Assembly (NCBI GenBank): GCA_937915565.1
Contig: CALDMH010000026.1
Span: 1-11,097, forward strand
Reading direction: 5' to 3'
From: an uncultured Clostridia bacterium
Lineage (GTDB): Bacteria > Bacillota > Clostridia > Christensenellales > Borkfalkiaceae
DNA: 11,097 bases
The position numbers and the translations under genes are program-made. Shown here in pieces: positions 4,917 through 11,097 of this stretch (the stretch's first letter is position 1; the number at the start of each line of letters is the position of its first letter). A model generated the notes under the pieces. That model was not told the DNA's origin. It searched no databases and saw only the letters and a program-made list of their open reading frames with translations.

Positions 4917-7616
4917 TTATTGACGTTTTCCGCAGCAGTTTTTGAATTTTAAACCGCTTCCGCACGGACACGGGTCGTTTCTTCCGACCGTTTTTGCTTT
5001 TACGACGGGTTCGTTGGACGCCGCGCCCTGACTTCCGCCGTTAAGCGTTAATTCCTTCTTTTCTTCCTTTTGCGGAACTTTTCTTATTTCCGATTTAAGA
5101 AGCAACGCAACGACCTCTTCCTGTATGCTCGCAGTCATTTCCTCGAACATTTCAAGGCCTTCTTTCTTGTATGCGATAACGGGGTCTTCGTTGGCGTAGC
5201 CGCGGAGCGAAATTCCGCGTTTAAGCCTGTCCATAGCGTCGATGTGGTCAATCCACTTGTTATCGACAACTTTAAGGAATATAAATCTTTCGAATTCGTT
5301 ATAATCGATTCCTTCCTCGGCATAAGCCGCAATTTTCTCTTCGTAACACTCGATTACTTTTGCGATTATCTGCGAAACGAGATAGTCGTAATCCCATTTT
5401 TCAAGCATTTCGGAAGTGACGTAAGCGGTATCTCTCGGAAGAGCCCTGTCCTCCAAGGCTTTGTTGAGTTTTTCGAGTTTCTCTTCACCCCACGTTGAAG
5501 GCGCTTGGTTTTTGTTTACGTTTTGGTTTATAATTTCCGTCACGAAATCGGGGATAAGCTTCAAAACGTCCTGATGAACGTCCTCGCCTTTCAAAACTTT
5601 CATTCTTTCGCCGTACATAACCGACCTTTGAATGTTCATAACGTCGTCGTACTGAATGATGTGTTTTCTTATACCGAAGTTTCTGCCCTCGATGGTCTTT
5701 TGCGCGTTTTCAATCGAACGGGAAAGCATCTTGGATTGAAGCGGCGTGTCCTCCTCAACCTTGAACGCGTTGTAAATGGCTTTGAGTCTTTCTCCGCCGA
5801 AACGCTTTGCGAGGTCGTCTTCAAGCGAAATGAAGAATAACGAACACCCCGGGTCGCCCTGACGTCCGCTTCGGCCGCGGAGCTGGTTGTCGATTCGCCT
5901 CGATTCGTGCCTTTCCGTACCGAGAATGAACAAACCGCCGAGCGCGATAACTTCTTCCTTTTCCTTGTCGGTTTCCTTTTTGAAGTTCTCGTAAAGTTCG
6001 TTGTATCTCTCTCTTACGGCTTTAACCTCGTCGGAAACGTCCTGAACGTAAGAAGTGGCAAGGTCGATAACGTCGTCGGTGAAGCCCTCTTTTATAAGAG
6101 CCTGCTTGGCAAGATATTCGGGGTTGCCGCCGAGAAGAATATCCGTTCCACGGCCTGCCATATTGGTCGCAATCGTAACCGCTCCCTTTTTGCCTGCCTG
6201 CGCGATAATCTCGGCTTCCTTTTTATGGTTCTTTGCGTTTAAGATATTATGTTTAACTTTATTCTTTAAAAGCCATCTCGAAATCTCTTCGGACTTTTCA
6301 ACCGTTACCGTACCGACGAGGACGGGTTGTCCTTTCTCGTGACACTCGATAATCGTGTTGACGATAGCCTTGATTTTACCTTTCTCGGTGGAATAGATAA
6401 CGTCCGGCATATCGATTCTCTGAATGGGTTTGTTGGTGGGAATTTCGAGAACGTCCAGCCCGTAAATGGTTCTGAACTCCTCTTCTTCCGTTTTCGCCGT
6501 ACCCGTCATACCCGAAAGCTTATGATATAAACGGAAATAGTTCTGGAAGGTTATCGTGGCGTAAGTTTTGTTTTCGTTTCTTATCGTAACGTTTTCCTTC
6601 GCCTCGATTGCCTGATGCAAACCCTCGGAATATCTTCTGCCTATCATAAGACGACCGGTGAACTCGTCGACGATGATAATCTCTCCGTCGGAAACGAGGT
6701 AATCGGAATCTCTTTTGAAAATGAAATGCGCCTTTAAGGCCTGTTGAATGTGGTGGTTGAGGTCGCCGTTTTCAATATCGGCAAGATTTTCCACGCCGAA
6801 GAAGCTTTCTGCCTTTCTCGCGCCCTGCTCGGTTATTTGAACCGACTTATCCTCCAAATCCACGACGTAATCCTCGTCGGCTTTAAGGGTTTTAACGAAA
6901 CGGTTACATTCGACGTACAAATCCGAAGACTTTTCGCCCTTGCCCGAAATGATAAGCGGAGTTCTCGCCTCATCGATTAAAATGGAGTCAACCTCGTCGA
7001 CGATGGCGAAATTAAGTTCTCTTTGAACCATATCGACAAGTCTTACTTTAAGGTTATCCCTTAAATAATCGAAGCCGAACTCGTTGTTCGTTCCGTAAGT
7101 TATATCGCAATTATACGCCTCGCGCTTTTGGTCGTCCGTCATATCGTGAACGTTCACGCCGACGGTAAGCCCCAAAAACCTGTAAACCTTACCCATCCAC
7201 TCCGCGTCACGCTTGGCAAGATAGTCGTTTACGGTGACTATATGAACGCCTTTTCCGGAAAGAGCGTTGAGGTAAGCGGGAAGGGTTGCCATAAGAGTTT
7301 TACCTTCACCCGTTTTAAGCTCCGCAACTCTGCCTTGGTGAACGCATATACCGCCCATAAGCTGAACCTTGTAATGGCGCATATGCAAAACCCTGTAAGC
7401 CGCCTCTCTCACGACGGCAAAAGCGTCGTACATAATCTGGTCGAGGGTTTCGCCGTTTTTAAGACGGCCTTTCAAAACGTCCGTCTGATTTTTGAGTTCG
7501 CCGTCCGTCATTCCCTCGTATTTCGGCGCAAGTTCGAGAATTTTGTCGGCCTGCGAGTCGATTTTCTTTAAACTCCTTCTGGAATCGGTGTTAAGAATGT
7601 AACTGATAAGTCCCAT
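4917..7616 (-). CDS. secA: Preprotein translocase ATPase SecA
   Basis: Motor of the Sec pathway: it uses ATP to push unfolded preproteins through SecYEG at the membrane. From this ATG the protein has 899 residues. Visible motifs: Walker A GEGKT (103-107), Walker B DEVD (207-210), IDEARTPLIISG just after, TNMAGRGTD (484-492), and QLRGRSGRQGDPG (578-590) in the second motor domain. A C-terminal zinc tail has Cys 883, 885, 894 and 895 (CXC-X8-CC), the site that binds SecB or phospholipid in other species. A TTG 12 nt upstream (7628) is in frame, but its GGAG would be only 2 nt away. ATG at 7616 gives the MG start common in SecA; its own ribosome site is weak (GAAG 6 nt, or GGAG 14 nt, upstream). 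comF lies 218 nt upstream. I do not see hpf or prfB, common neighbours of secA in Firmicutes. Confidence 0.97.
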   Translation of the reverse strand: MGLISYILNTDSRRSLKKIDSQADKILELAPKYEGMTDGELKNQTDVLKGRLKNGETLDQIMYDAFAVVREAAYRVLHMRHYKVQLMGGICVHQGRVAELKTGEGKTLMATLPAYLNALSGKGVHIVTVNDYLAKRDAEWMGKVYRFLGLTVGVNVHDMTDDQKREAYNCDITYGTNNEFGFDYLRDNLKVRLVDMVQRELNFAIVDEVDSILIDEARTPLIISGKGEKSSDLYVECNRFVKTLKADEDYVVDLEDKSVQITEQGARKAESFFGVENLADIENGDLNHHIQQALKAHFIFKRDSDYLVSDGEIIIVDEFTGRLMIGRRYSEGLHQAIEAKENVTIRNENKTYATITFQNYFRLYHKLSGMTGTAKTEEEEFRTIYGLDVLEIPTNKPIQRIDMPDVIYSTEKGKIKAIVNTIIECHEKGQPVLVGTVTVEKSEEISRWLLKNKVKHNILNAKNHKKEAEIIAQAGKKGAVTIATNMAGRGTDILLGGNPEYLAKQALIKEGFTDDVIDLATSYVQDVSDEVKAVRERYNELYENFKKETDKEKEEVIALGGLFILGTERHESRRIDNQLRGRSGRQGDPGCSLFFISLEDDLAKRFGGERLKAIYNAFKVEEDTPLQSKMLSRSIENAQKTIEGRNFGIRKHIIQYDDVMNIQRSVMYGERMKVLKGEDVHQDVLKLIPDFVTEIINQNVNKNQAPSTWGEEKLEKLNKALEDRALPRDTAYVTSEMLEKWDYDYLVSQIIAKVIECYEEKIAAYAEEGIDYNEFERFIFLKVVDNKWIDHIDAMDRLKRGISLRGYANEDPVIAYKKEGLEMFEEMTASIQEEVVALLLKSEIRKVPQKEEKKELTLNGGSQGAASNEPVVKAKTVGRNDPCPCGSGLKFKNCCGKRQ

Positions 7617-7638
7617 ATACTTCTTCAAATCTCCGTAC

Positions 7639-7658
7639 TTGTAACGCTTTGGTTACAA
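7639..7658. promoter_or_regulatory. Perfect TTGTAAC-N6-GTTACAA dyad in the secA leader
   Basis: Seven-base arms 7639-7645 and 7652-7658 are perfect complements around GCTTTG. The dyad is about 22 nt upstream of the ATG at 7616 and downstream of the predicted secA promoter, so it would be transcribed just before the GGAG. It could be an operator that blocks elongation, or an mRNA hairpin tuning translation. It resembles TGTNA-N7-TNACA sites of the GlnR/TnrA type but is one base too wide, so I do not assign a regulator. Confidence 0.5.
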
Positions 7659-7676
7659 TCAATTATTATCCCGTTT

Positions 7677-7705
7677 ATTTTACTATATTTACGGCAATTT
7701 TACAA
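7677..7705 (-). promoter_or_regulatory. Candidate secA promoter
   Basis: On the minus strand TTGTAA (7705-7700) and TAAAAT (7682-7677) are 17 nt apart, an acceptable SigA match in a very AT-rich region. A start near 7670 would give a leader of about 54 nt that carries the dyad at 7639-7658. AT-rich context makes chance matches common. Confidence 0.45.
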
Positions 7706-7709
7706 TACA

Positions 7710-7731
7710 TTTTGACGTGATTTCGTCAAAA
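7710..7731. promoter_or_regulatory. TTTTGACG-N6-CGTCAAAA dyad upstream of secA
   Basis: Eight-base perfect arms (7710-7717 and 7724-7731) flank TGATTT, ending four bases upstream of the candidate secA -35. It could be a regulator site. As a comF terminator it is unlikely, because no U-run follows on the minus strand. Confidence 0.4.
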
Positions 7732-7776
7732 ATCCTCTATTTTTCATATTTTTACCACATTTCAATCCGAATTTTT

Positions 7777-7794
7777 AAAAAAGCCGTAAAGCTT
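7777..7794 (-). terminator. Weak terminator candidate for comF
   Basis: On the minus strand AAGC-TTTACG-GCTT forms a 4-bp stem run straight into six T, about 50 nt after the comF stop. A 5-bp hairpin (AACCT with AGGTT, 7796-7816) precedes it. The U-run is good but the stems are short, so comF may partly read through into secA. Confidence 0.3.
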
Positions 7795-7821
7795 GAACCT
7801 CGCTCAAAAACAGGTTTGATT

Positions 7822-7850
7822 TTTAAAAAGTCCGCCTATAAGTCGATTAT
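7822..7850 (+). repeat. 29-nt direct repeat, copy B, overlapping the comF stop codon
   Basis: Partner of 4803-4831 with a single mismatch (C at 7835). Its last four bases (7847-7850) cover the comF stop codon, so the right end is constrained by coding while the rest is non-coding. Together with copy A it brackets secA and its flanks. Confidence 0.8.
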
Positions 7851-8629
7851 TCGGCATTTTTTACTTCAATCGACGAATCAAATAAGTCGGCTTTCGCATC
7901 GTCTTTATTTTTGACGACGCAAGCGTAAGTCAAAACGAAAACCTCACTCGCACCCGCTTTCTTTAACGCCGATGCCAAAGTGTCTGCCGTAGTGCCGGTG
8001 GTGCAAACGTCGTCGATGATGACGATTCTTTTATTTTCGACGGATTTCTTATCCGTTATACCGAAGCTGCCTTCGAGATTCTTCCGTCTTTCCTTGTAAG
8101 TTTTGCCGACTTGCGATTCCGTTTCCTTTTTCTTGAACGTTACGTCGAGAAACGGAACGAGAGAAATTTCGGCAAACTTCTTTGCAATGAGTTTGCTTTG
8201 ATTGTAACCTCTTTTCCTTTCTCTCTTCTCGCTCATCGGAACGCAAACGACGCCGTCCGCGTGAGTCATCGTTGCGGCGAAAACCTTATACGTATCCATT
8301 GCAAACTCTTCGGCGAGGTATTTCTCTCCGCCGTATTTAAGTTTTTGAACGAGCATCGACGTCACGTCGCCGTAAATATAAACGCTTCTCGCTTTATCGA
8401 AAGAAATCAGCTTGTTCTTGCAACGCTCGCAATAAGCCGCTGGCGCAGGCGTTTTTAAACCGCAATGGTCGCAAACGTAGCCGTCGTTCTTCTCGGTTTT
8501 GCCAAGGCATTCCTCACATAAAATTCCGCCGGTGAAGCTTTCTCTTCCGCAACACGAACAGGTCAGATTCCTCGGCAGAAACACGTTTTTCAAAATATCT
8601 TTCAAACTTTTGAGTTTTTCGCTTTTCAT
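7847..8629 (-). CDS. comF: ComF-family phosphoribosyltransferase-like protein
   Basis: A cytoplasmic protein of 260 residues of the ComF/GntX type, needed in competent bacteria for uptake or processing of transforming single-stranded DNA; its exact reaction is not settled. The N-terminus is a double zinc ribbon: C24/C26/C27, C38, C41, then C53, C56, C67, C70. The body is a type I phosphoribosyltransferase fold: RERKRGYNQS (136-145), QVGKTYKERRKNLEGSF (173-189) and the PRPP loop VIIDDVCTTGTT (203-214) with both acidic residues. The length fits the family. The start is firm, with GAGGGGG 6 nt before the ATG. A terminator and 126 nt separate it from galE; secA lies downstream with its own probable promoter. 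ComFC also occurs in bacteria not known to be competent, so competence cannot be inferred from this gene alone. Confidence 0.9.
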   Translation of the reverse strand: MKSEKLKSLKDILKNVFLPRNLTCSCCGRESFTGGILCEECLGKTEKNDGYVCDHCGLKTPAPAAYCERCKNKLISFDKARSVYIYGDVTSMLVQKLKYGGEKYLAEEFAMDTYKVFAATMTHADGVVCVPMSEKRERKRGYNQSKLIAKKFAEISLVPFLDVTFKKKETESQVGKTYKERRKNLEGSFGITDKKSVENKRIVIIDDVCTTGTTADTLASALKKAGASEVFVLTYACVVKNKDDAKADLFDSSIEVKNAE

Positions 8630-8659
8630 CTTAATCCCCCCTCTGAACCGCTATCGTTC

Positions 8660-8674
8660 TAATCCCTCGGATTA
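8660..8674. promoter_or_regulatory. TAATCC-N3-GGATTA dyad upstream of comF
   Basis: A perfect 6-bp inverted repeat with a 3-nt centre, 31 nt before the comF ATG. It could be an operator or a small leader hairpin. No regulator is suggested by the sequence. Confidence 0.3.
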
Positions 8675-8684
8675 CCCCCCGCGG

Positions 8685-8708
8685 ATTGATTTTATAATTG
8701 ATTTTATA
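8685..8708. repeat. Two exact tandem copies of a 12-mer
   Basis: ATTGATTTTATA occurs at 8685-8696 and again directly at 8697-8708. Read on the minus strand each copy gives TATAAA, so the pair supplies two possible -10 boxes for comF, but I see no convincing -35 at 17 nt. It lies just after the galE terminator. Confidence 0.6.
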
Positions 8709-8710
8709 TT

Positions 8711-8741
8711 AAAAATGCCTTTCCCGCGCGGAGAAAGGCAT
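8711..8741 (-). terminator. Rho-independent terminator of galE
   Basis: On the minus strand ATGCCTTTC (8741-8733) pairs perfectly with GAAAGGCAT (8723-8715), and the loop contains CCGCGCGG. Four or five T follow at once. It lies about 15 nt after the galE stop codon, so galE and comF are mostly separate transcription units. Confidence 0.9.
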
Positions 8742-8755
8742 AAATCGATTTAAAA

Positions 8756-9772
8756 TCAGTCCGGATAACCGTCGGGGTTTTTCATTTGCCAGTTCAAAGC
8801 GTCTCTGCTCATATCGTCGAGGCTCTTTTCGGCTTTGAAACCGATAAGTTTATAAGCAAGCGACGGGTCGGCATAACATTCCGCAATATCGCCCTCTCTT
8901 CTCGGGTCTATAACGTAAGGAATTTCCTTGCCGAGAGCATTTGAAAAGGCTTTAATCATTTCGAGAACGCTGTAACCTCTGCCCGTTCCGAGATTTACGA
9001 TGAACAAACCGGATTTTTGCAGGAGTTTGTTGACGGCGAGAACGTGACCTCTCGCAAGGTCAACGACGTGAATGTAATCTCTCACGCCCGTTCCGTCCCT
9101 CGTGGGATAATCGTTGCCGAAAACGTGAACTTCTTTAAGTTTTCCCACGGCAACCTTGGTTATATAAGGGCATAAATTGTTGGGAATACCGTTCGGGTCT
9201 TCGCCGATAAGCCCCGAGGAATGAGCTCCGATAGGATTGAAATAACGAAGTATCGCAATATTGAAATCCGGGTCGGCTTTGGCAACGTCTTTAAGAATGT
9301 ATTCTATAAAAAGCTTCGTCGAGCCGTAAGGATTCGTCGTGGAAAGCGGAAAATCCTCGGTTATGGGCACGGTATGCGGGTTTCCGTAAACCGTCGCCGA
9401 CGACGAAAATACGAGGTTTTTACAGTTAAACTCTCTCATAACGTCGATAAGCGCAAGCATTCCACCTATGTTGTTTTCGTAATATTCGACGGGCTTATGA
9501 ACGGATTCTCCCACAGCTTTATATCCCGCGAAGTTAATCACCGCGGCAATATCGTTTTCTTTGAAAATTTTACGCATAGCGTCCTTATCGAGAACGTCGG
9601 CTTTGTAAAACTTAACGCTTTTGCCGAGTATTTTTTCAACTCTTCTCACCGCTTCTTCTTTGCTGTTGTAAAGATTGTCAACAACAACGACGTCGTAGCC
9701 GCTTTCAACGAGCTCTATCGTGGTGTGAGAGCCGATATACCCTGCGCCGCCTGCAACCAAAATAGTTTTCAT
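8756..9772 (-). CDS. galE: UDP-glucose 4-epimerase GalE
   Basis: Cytoplasmic, NAD-dependent interconversion of UDP-glucose and UDP-galactose, serving galactose use (Leloir pathway) and surface glycan synthesis. The 338 residues equal the E. coli enzyme in length, and key residues fall at the same numbers: NAD loop GGAGYIG (8-14), S124, and the catalytic pair Y149-x3-K153 in NPYGSTK. RYFNPIGAH (176-184) and RREGD (291-295) are also typical. The gatekeeper position, Tyr299 in E. coli, is Cys here (AECYAD), as in human GALE (Cys307), so UDP-GlcNAc/UDP-GalNAc is a likely second substrate pair. The start is firm: AAAGGAG with a 5-nt spacer to ATG. The ABC-F gene ends 69 nt upstream, and a strong terminator follows galE. 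No other Leloir gene is visible here. Confidence 0.96.
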   Translation of the reverse strand: MKTILVAGGAGYIGSHTTIELVESGYDVVVVDNLYNSKEEAVRRVEKILGKSVKFYKADVLDKDAMRKIFKENDIAAVINFAGYKAVGESVHKPVEYYENNIGGMLALIDVMREFNCKNLVFSSSATVYGNPHTVPITEDFPLSTTNPYGSTKLFIEYILKDVAKADPDFNIAILRYFNPIGAHSSGLIGEDPNGIPNNLCPYITKVAVGKLKEVHVFGNDYPTRDGTGVRDYIHVVDLARGHVLAVNKLLQKSGLFIVNLGTGRGYSVLEMIKAFSNALGKEIPYVIDPRREGDIAECYADPSLAYKLIGFKAEKSLDDMSRDALNWQMKNPDGYPD

Positions 9773-9781
9773 TGTATCTCC

Positions 9782-9843
9782 TTTATTTGCGTTTTTAGCC
9801 GTTAATCGACTTATAGCGCAACTTATAAATTTTATTTGCGTTT
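9782..9843. repeat. TTTATTTGCGTTT direct repeat in the galE leader
   Basis: The same 13-mer occurs at 9782-9794 and 9831-9843, 49 nt apart, bracketing the 69-nt gap between the ABC-F gene and galE. The right copy overlaps the ABC-F stop codon, the left one lies next to the galE ribosome site. A local duplication or chance in AT-rich DNA would both explain it. Confidence 0.5.
9803..9816 (-). repeat. 14-nt core of the secA-flanking repeat, inverted, upstream of galE
   Basis: Read on the minus strand this is CTATAAGTCGATTA, identical to the core of the copies at 4803-4831 and 7822-7850. It falls 30 nt upstream of the galE start, in the non-coding gap. Three copies of a 14-mer in 11 kb are unlikely by chance, but its role is unknown. 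Confidence 0.65.
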
Positions 9844-11097
9844 ATTTTATAACTCTTTCTTCCAGATACGCGTCGTAATTTACAGGCCTGTCATAAACCT
9901 TTTCGCCGTCGATTTCGATAATACGATTGCAAACGGTGTTCATAAGCTCCCTGTCCTGACTGGTCATAAGAAGGCAGCCTTTGAAGTTTTCGAGTCCGTC
10001 GTTTAAAGAGGTTATGGATTCGAGGTCGAGATGGTTGGTGGGCTCGTCTAAAATCATAAAGTTTCCGCCCTCTAACATCATCTTCGCAAGCATACATCTC
10101 ACTCTTTCTCCGCCCGAGATAACCGAGGCTTTCTTTTGAGATTCTTCGCCCGAGAAAAGCATTCTGCCGAGCCAGCCTCTCACGAATTCCTCGTAATGGT
10201 CGTAAGAAAATCTCGAAAGCCAATCGACGAGATTCAAATCGCATCCGACGAAATAACTGTCGTTATTTTGCGGCAGGTAGGTGGGGATAATCGTTTTGCC
10301 CCACTTGAAATAGCCGCTCGTGGCAGTTTCGTTTCCCGTTAAAATTTCGTAAAGCATCGTTATCGCTTTACTGTTCTTTCCGACTATTCCGATTTTTTCG
10401 TCGCGGTTGACCGTGAACGAAACGTTTTCAAAATATCCTTCCTTGGAAAGATTTTCCACGAACAAAATATCGTTTCCTATCTCTCTGTCGTATTTAAAAT
10501 TGATATACGGATATTTTCTCGAAGAAACCTTTATATCGTTAATCGTAAGGCTTTCAAGCTCTTTCTTTCTCGCCGTCGCCTGTTTGGATTTGGAGGCGTT
10601 TGCGGAGAACCTCGCGATGAATTCCTTCAATTCCTTCGCACGCTGCTCGGCCTTTTTGTTTTGCTCTCTTTGTTGTTTTGCAATAAGTTGGCTCGTTTTA
10701 TACCAGAAATCGTAGTTTCCGAAGTAAACGTTGATTTTTCCGAAGTCTACGTCGCAAATGTAAGTGCAAACCTTGTTGAGGAAATATCTGTTGTGCGACA
10801 CTATAATTATTGTATTCTCGAAATCGATTAAAAAGTTTTCGAGCCATTCGGTGGTTTTTATATCGAGGTTGTTAGTAGGCTCATCGAGAATAAGCACGTC
10901 CGGATTGCCGAAAAGAGCCTGCGCAAGAAGAATTTTAACCTTTTCCTTGCCGTCAAGTTCGCCCATCTGAACGTAAAAATGCTCCGTCGGGATTTCCAAC
11001 GCGCTTAAAAGTTTCTCGGCGTCGCTCTCCGCGTCCCAACCTCCGAGTTCGGCAAACTCCGTTTCGAGTTCGCCCGCTTTGATTCCGTCCTCGTCGG
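9842..11097 (-). CDS. ABC-F family ATPase (YkpA/YbiT type), N-terminus outside the window
   Basis: A soluble protein with two fused ATPase domains and no membrane part. ABC-F proteins act on the ribosome near the E site. The visible 417 residues lack roughly 120 at the N-terminus, including the first Walker A. The frame is open to the window edge from DEDGIKAGELE; an in-frame TTG at 10999 is internal and not the start. Domain 1 shows the signature-like LDGKE (10957-10943), ILDEPTNNLD and SHNR. A charged linker with K/Q/R-rich helices follows (about 10710-10520). Domain 2 has SGGER (10117-10103) and ILDEPTNHLD. Its Walker A, however, reads GKNSKAIT with Ile (10363-10361) at the usual Lys position, and the switch His is Gln in TSQDR (9958-9956). 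The wording MGEL...KVKILLAQALFGNPD points to YkpA/YbiT rather than to antibiotic-resistance members. Confidence 0.93.
   Translation of the reverse strand, partial: DEDGIKAGELETEFAELGGWDAESDAEKLLSALEIPTEHFYVQMGELDGKEKVKILLAQALFGNPDVLILDEPTNNLDIKTTEWLENFLIDFENTIIIVSHNRYFLNKVCTYICDVDFGKINVYFGNYDFWYKTSQLIAKQQREQNKKAEQRAKELKEFIARFSANASKSKQATARKKELESLTINDIKVSSRKYPYINFKYDREIGNDILFVENLSKEGYFENVSFTVNRDEKIGIVGKNSKAITMLYEILTGNETATSGYFKWGKTIIPTYLPQNNDSYFVGCDLNLVDWLSRFSYDHYEEFVRGWLGRMLFSGEESQKKASVISGGERVRCMLAKMMLEGGNFMILDEPTNHLDLESITSLNDGLENFKGCLLMTSQDRELMNTVCNRIIEIDGEKVYDRPVNYDAYLEERVIK

Noticed and set aside
7639..7658. GlnR/TnrA box upstream of secA
   Set aside because: The half-sites fit TGTNA and TNACA, but the spacer is 8 instead of 7, so the regulator is not assigned.
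9221..9805. 194-codon open frame on the plus strand
   Set aside because: It is antisense to galE, which has every catalytic residue and a strong start. The antisense product has no recognisable motif.
1..11097. Defence system, prophage, insertion sequence, CRISPR array or RNA gene
   Set aside because: I read both strands and found no transposase, integrase, nuclease or toxin frame, no regular spaced repeats, and no tRNA or rRNA signature.

Overview
The window suggests a low-to-moderate GC, Gram-positive anaerobe of the Clostridia type. The clues are strong AGGAG-type ribosome sites, SigA-like TTGNNN-17-TATNAT promoters, a SecA ending in a CXC-X8-CC zinc tail, a YkpA-type ABC-F protein, and a large lipoprotein with a Cys/His repeat of a kind I associate with gut Clostridia. 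The last point is from memory; no phylogeny was run, and the genus cannot be read from this sequence.

Layout, left to right. Positions 1-31 hold the first codons of a probable minus-strand gene that runs off the window. Positions 242-3652 (minus) encode an 1136-residue exported lipoprotein: lipobox, five Cys/His repeats of about 40 residues, then about six tandem modules of about 130-150 residues. Positions 3653-3897 are a divergent control region with one promoter firing each way, two stem-loops and TTAAC dyads. Positions 3898-4710 (plus) encode an AraC-family regulator. Positions 4711-4916 are a convergent gap with three hairpins. Positions 4917-7616 (minus) encode SecA, 7847-8629 (minus) a ComF-type phosphoribosyltransferase, 8756-9772 (minus) GalE, and 9842-11097 (minus) the C-terminal part of an ABC-F ATPase whose start lies outside.

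The right half (ABC-F, galE, comF, secA) is a run of same-strand housekeeping genes. It is broken into units by terminators and gaps, so it is probably not one operon. secA is the essential Sec motor that would export the lipoprotein at the left. GalE makes UDP-galactose, and its Cys at the gatekeeper position suggests also UDP-GalNAc, for surface polysaccharides. The left half is the accessory part: an AraC regulator divergent from a giant repetitive lipoprotein, a natural regulator-target pair.

The most interesting points are: (1) the lipoprotein, with two unrelated repeat systems and no family I recognise; (2) the structured divergent region between it and araC; (3) an ABC-F protein in which one composite ATP site looks degenerate on both faces; (4) GalE with Cys299; (5) a 29-nt near-identical direct repeat on both sides of secA, with a 14-nt core again upstream of galE; (6) a perfect dyad in the secA leader. 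I see no tRNA, rRNA, CRISPR array, insertion sequence or prophage gene. Nothing here amounts to a proven new system; the lipoprotein/AraC locus is the best candidate.
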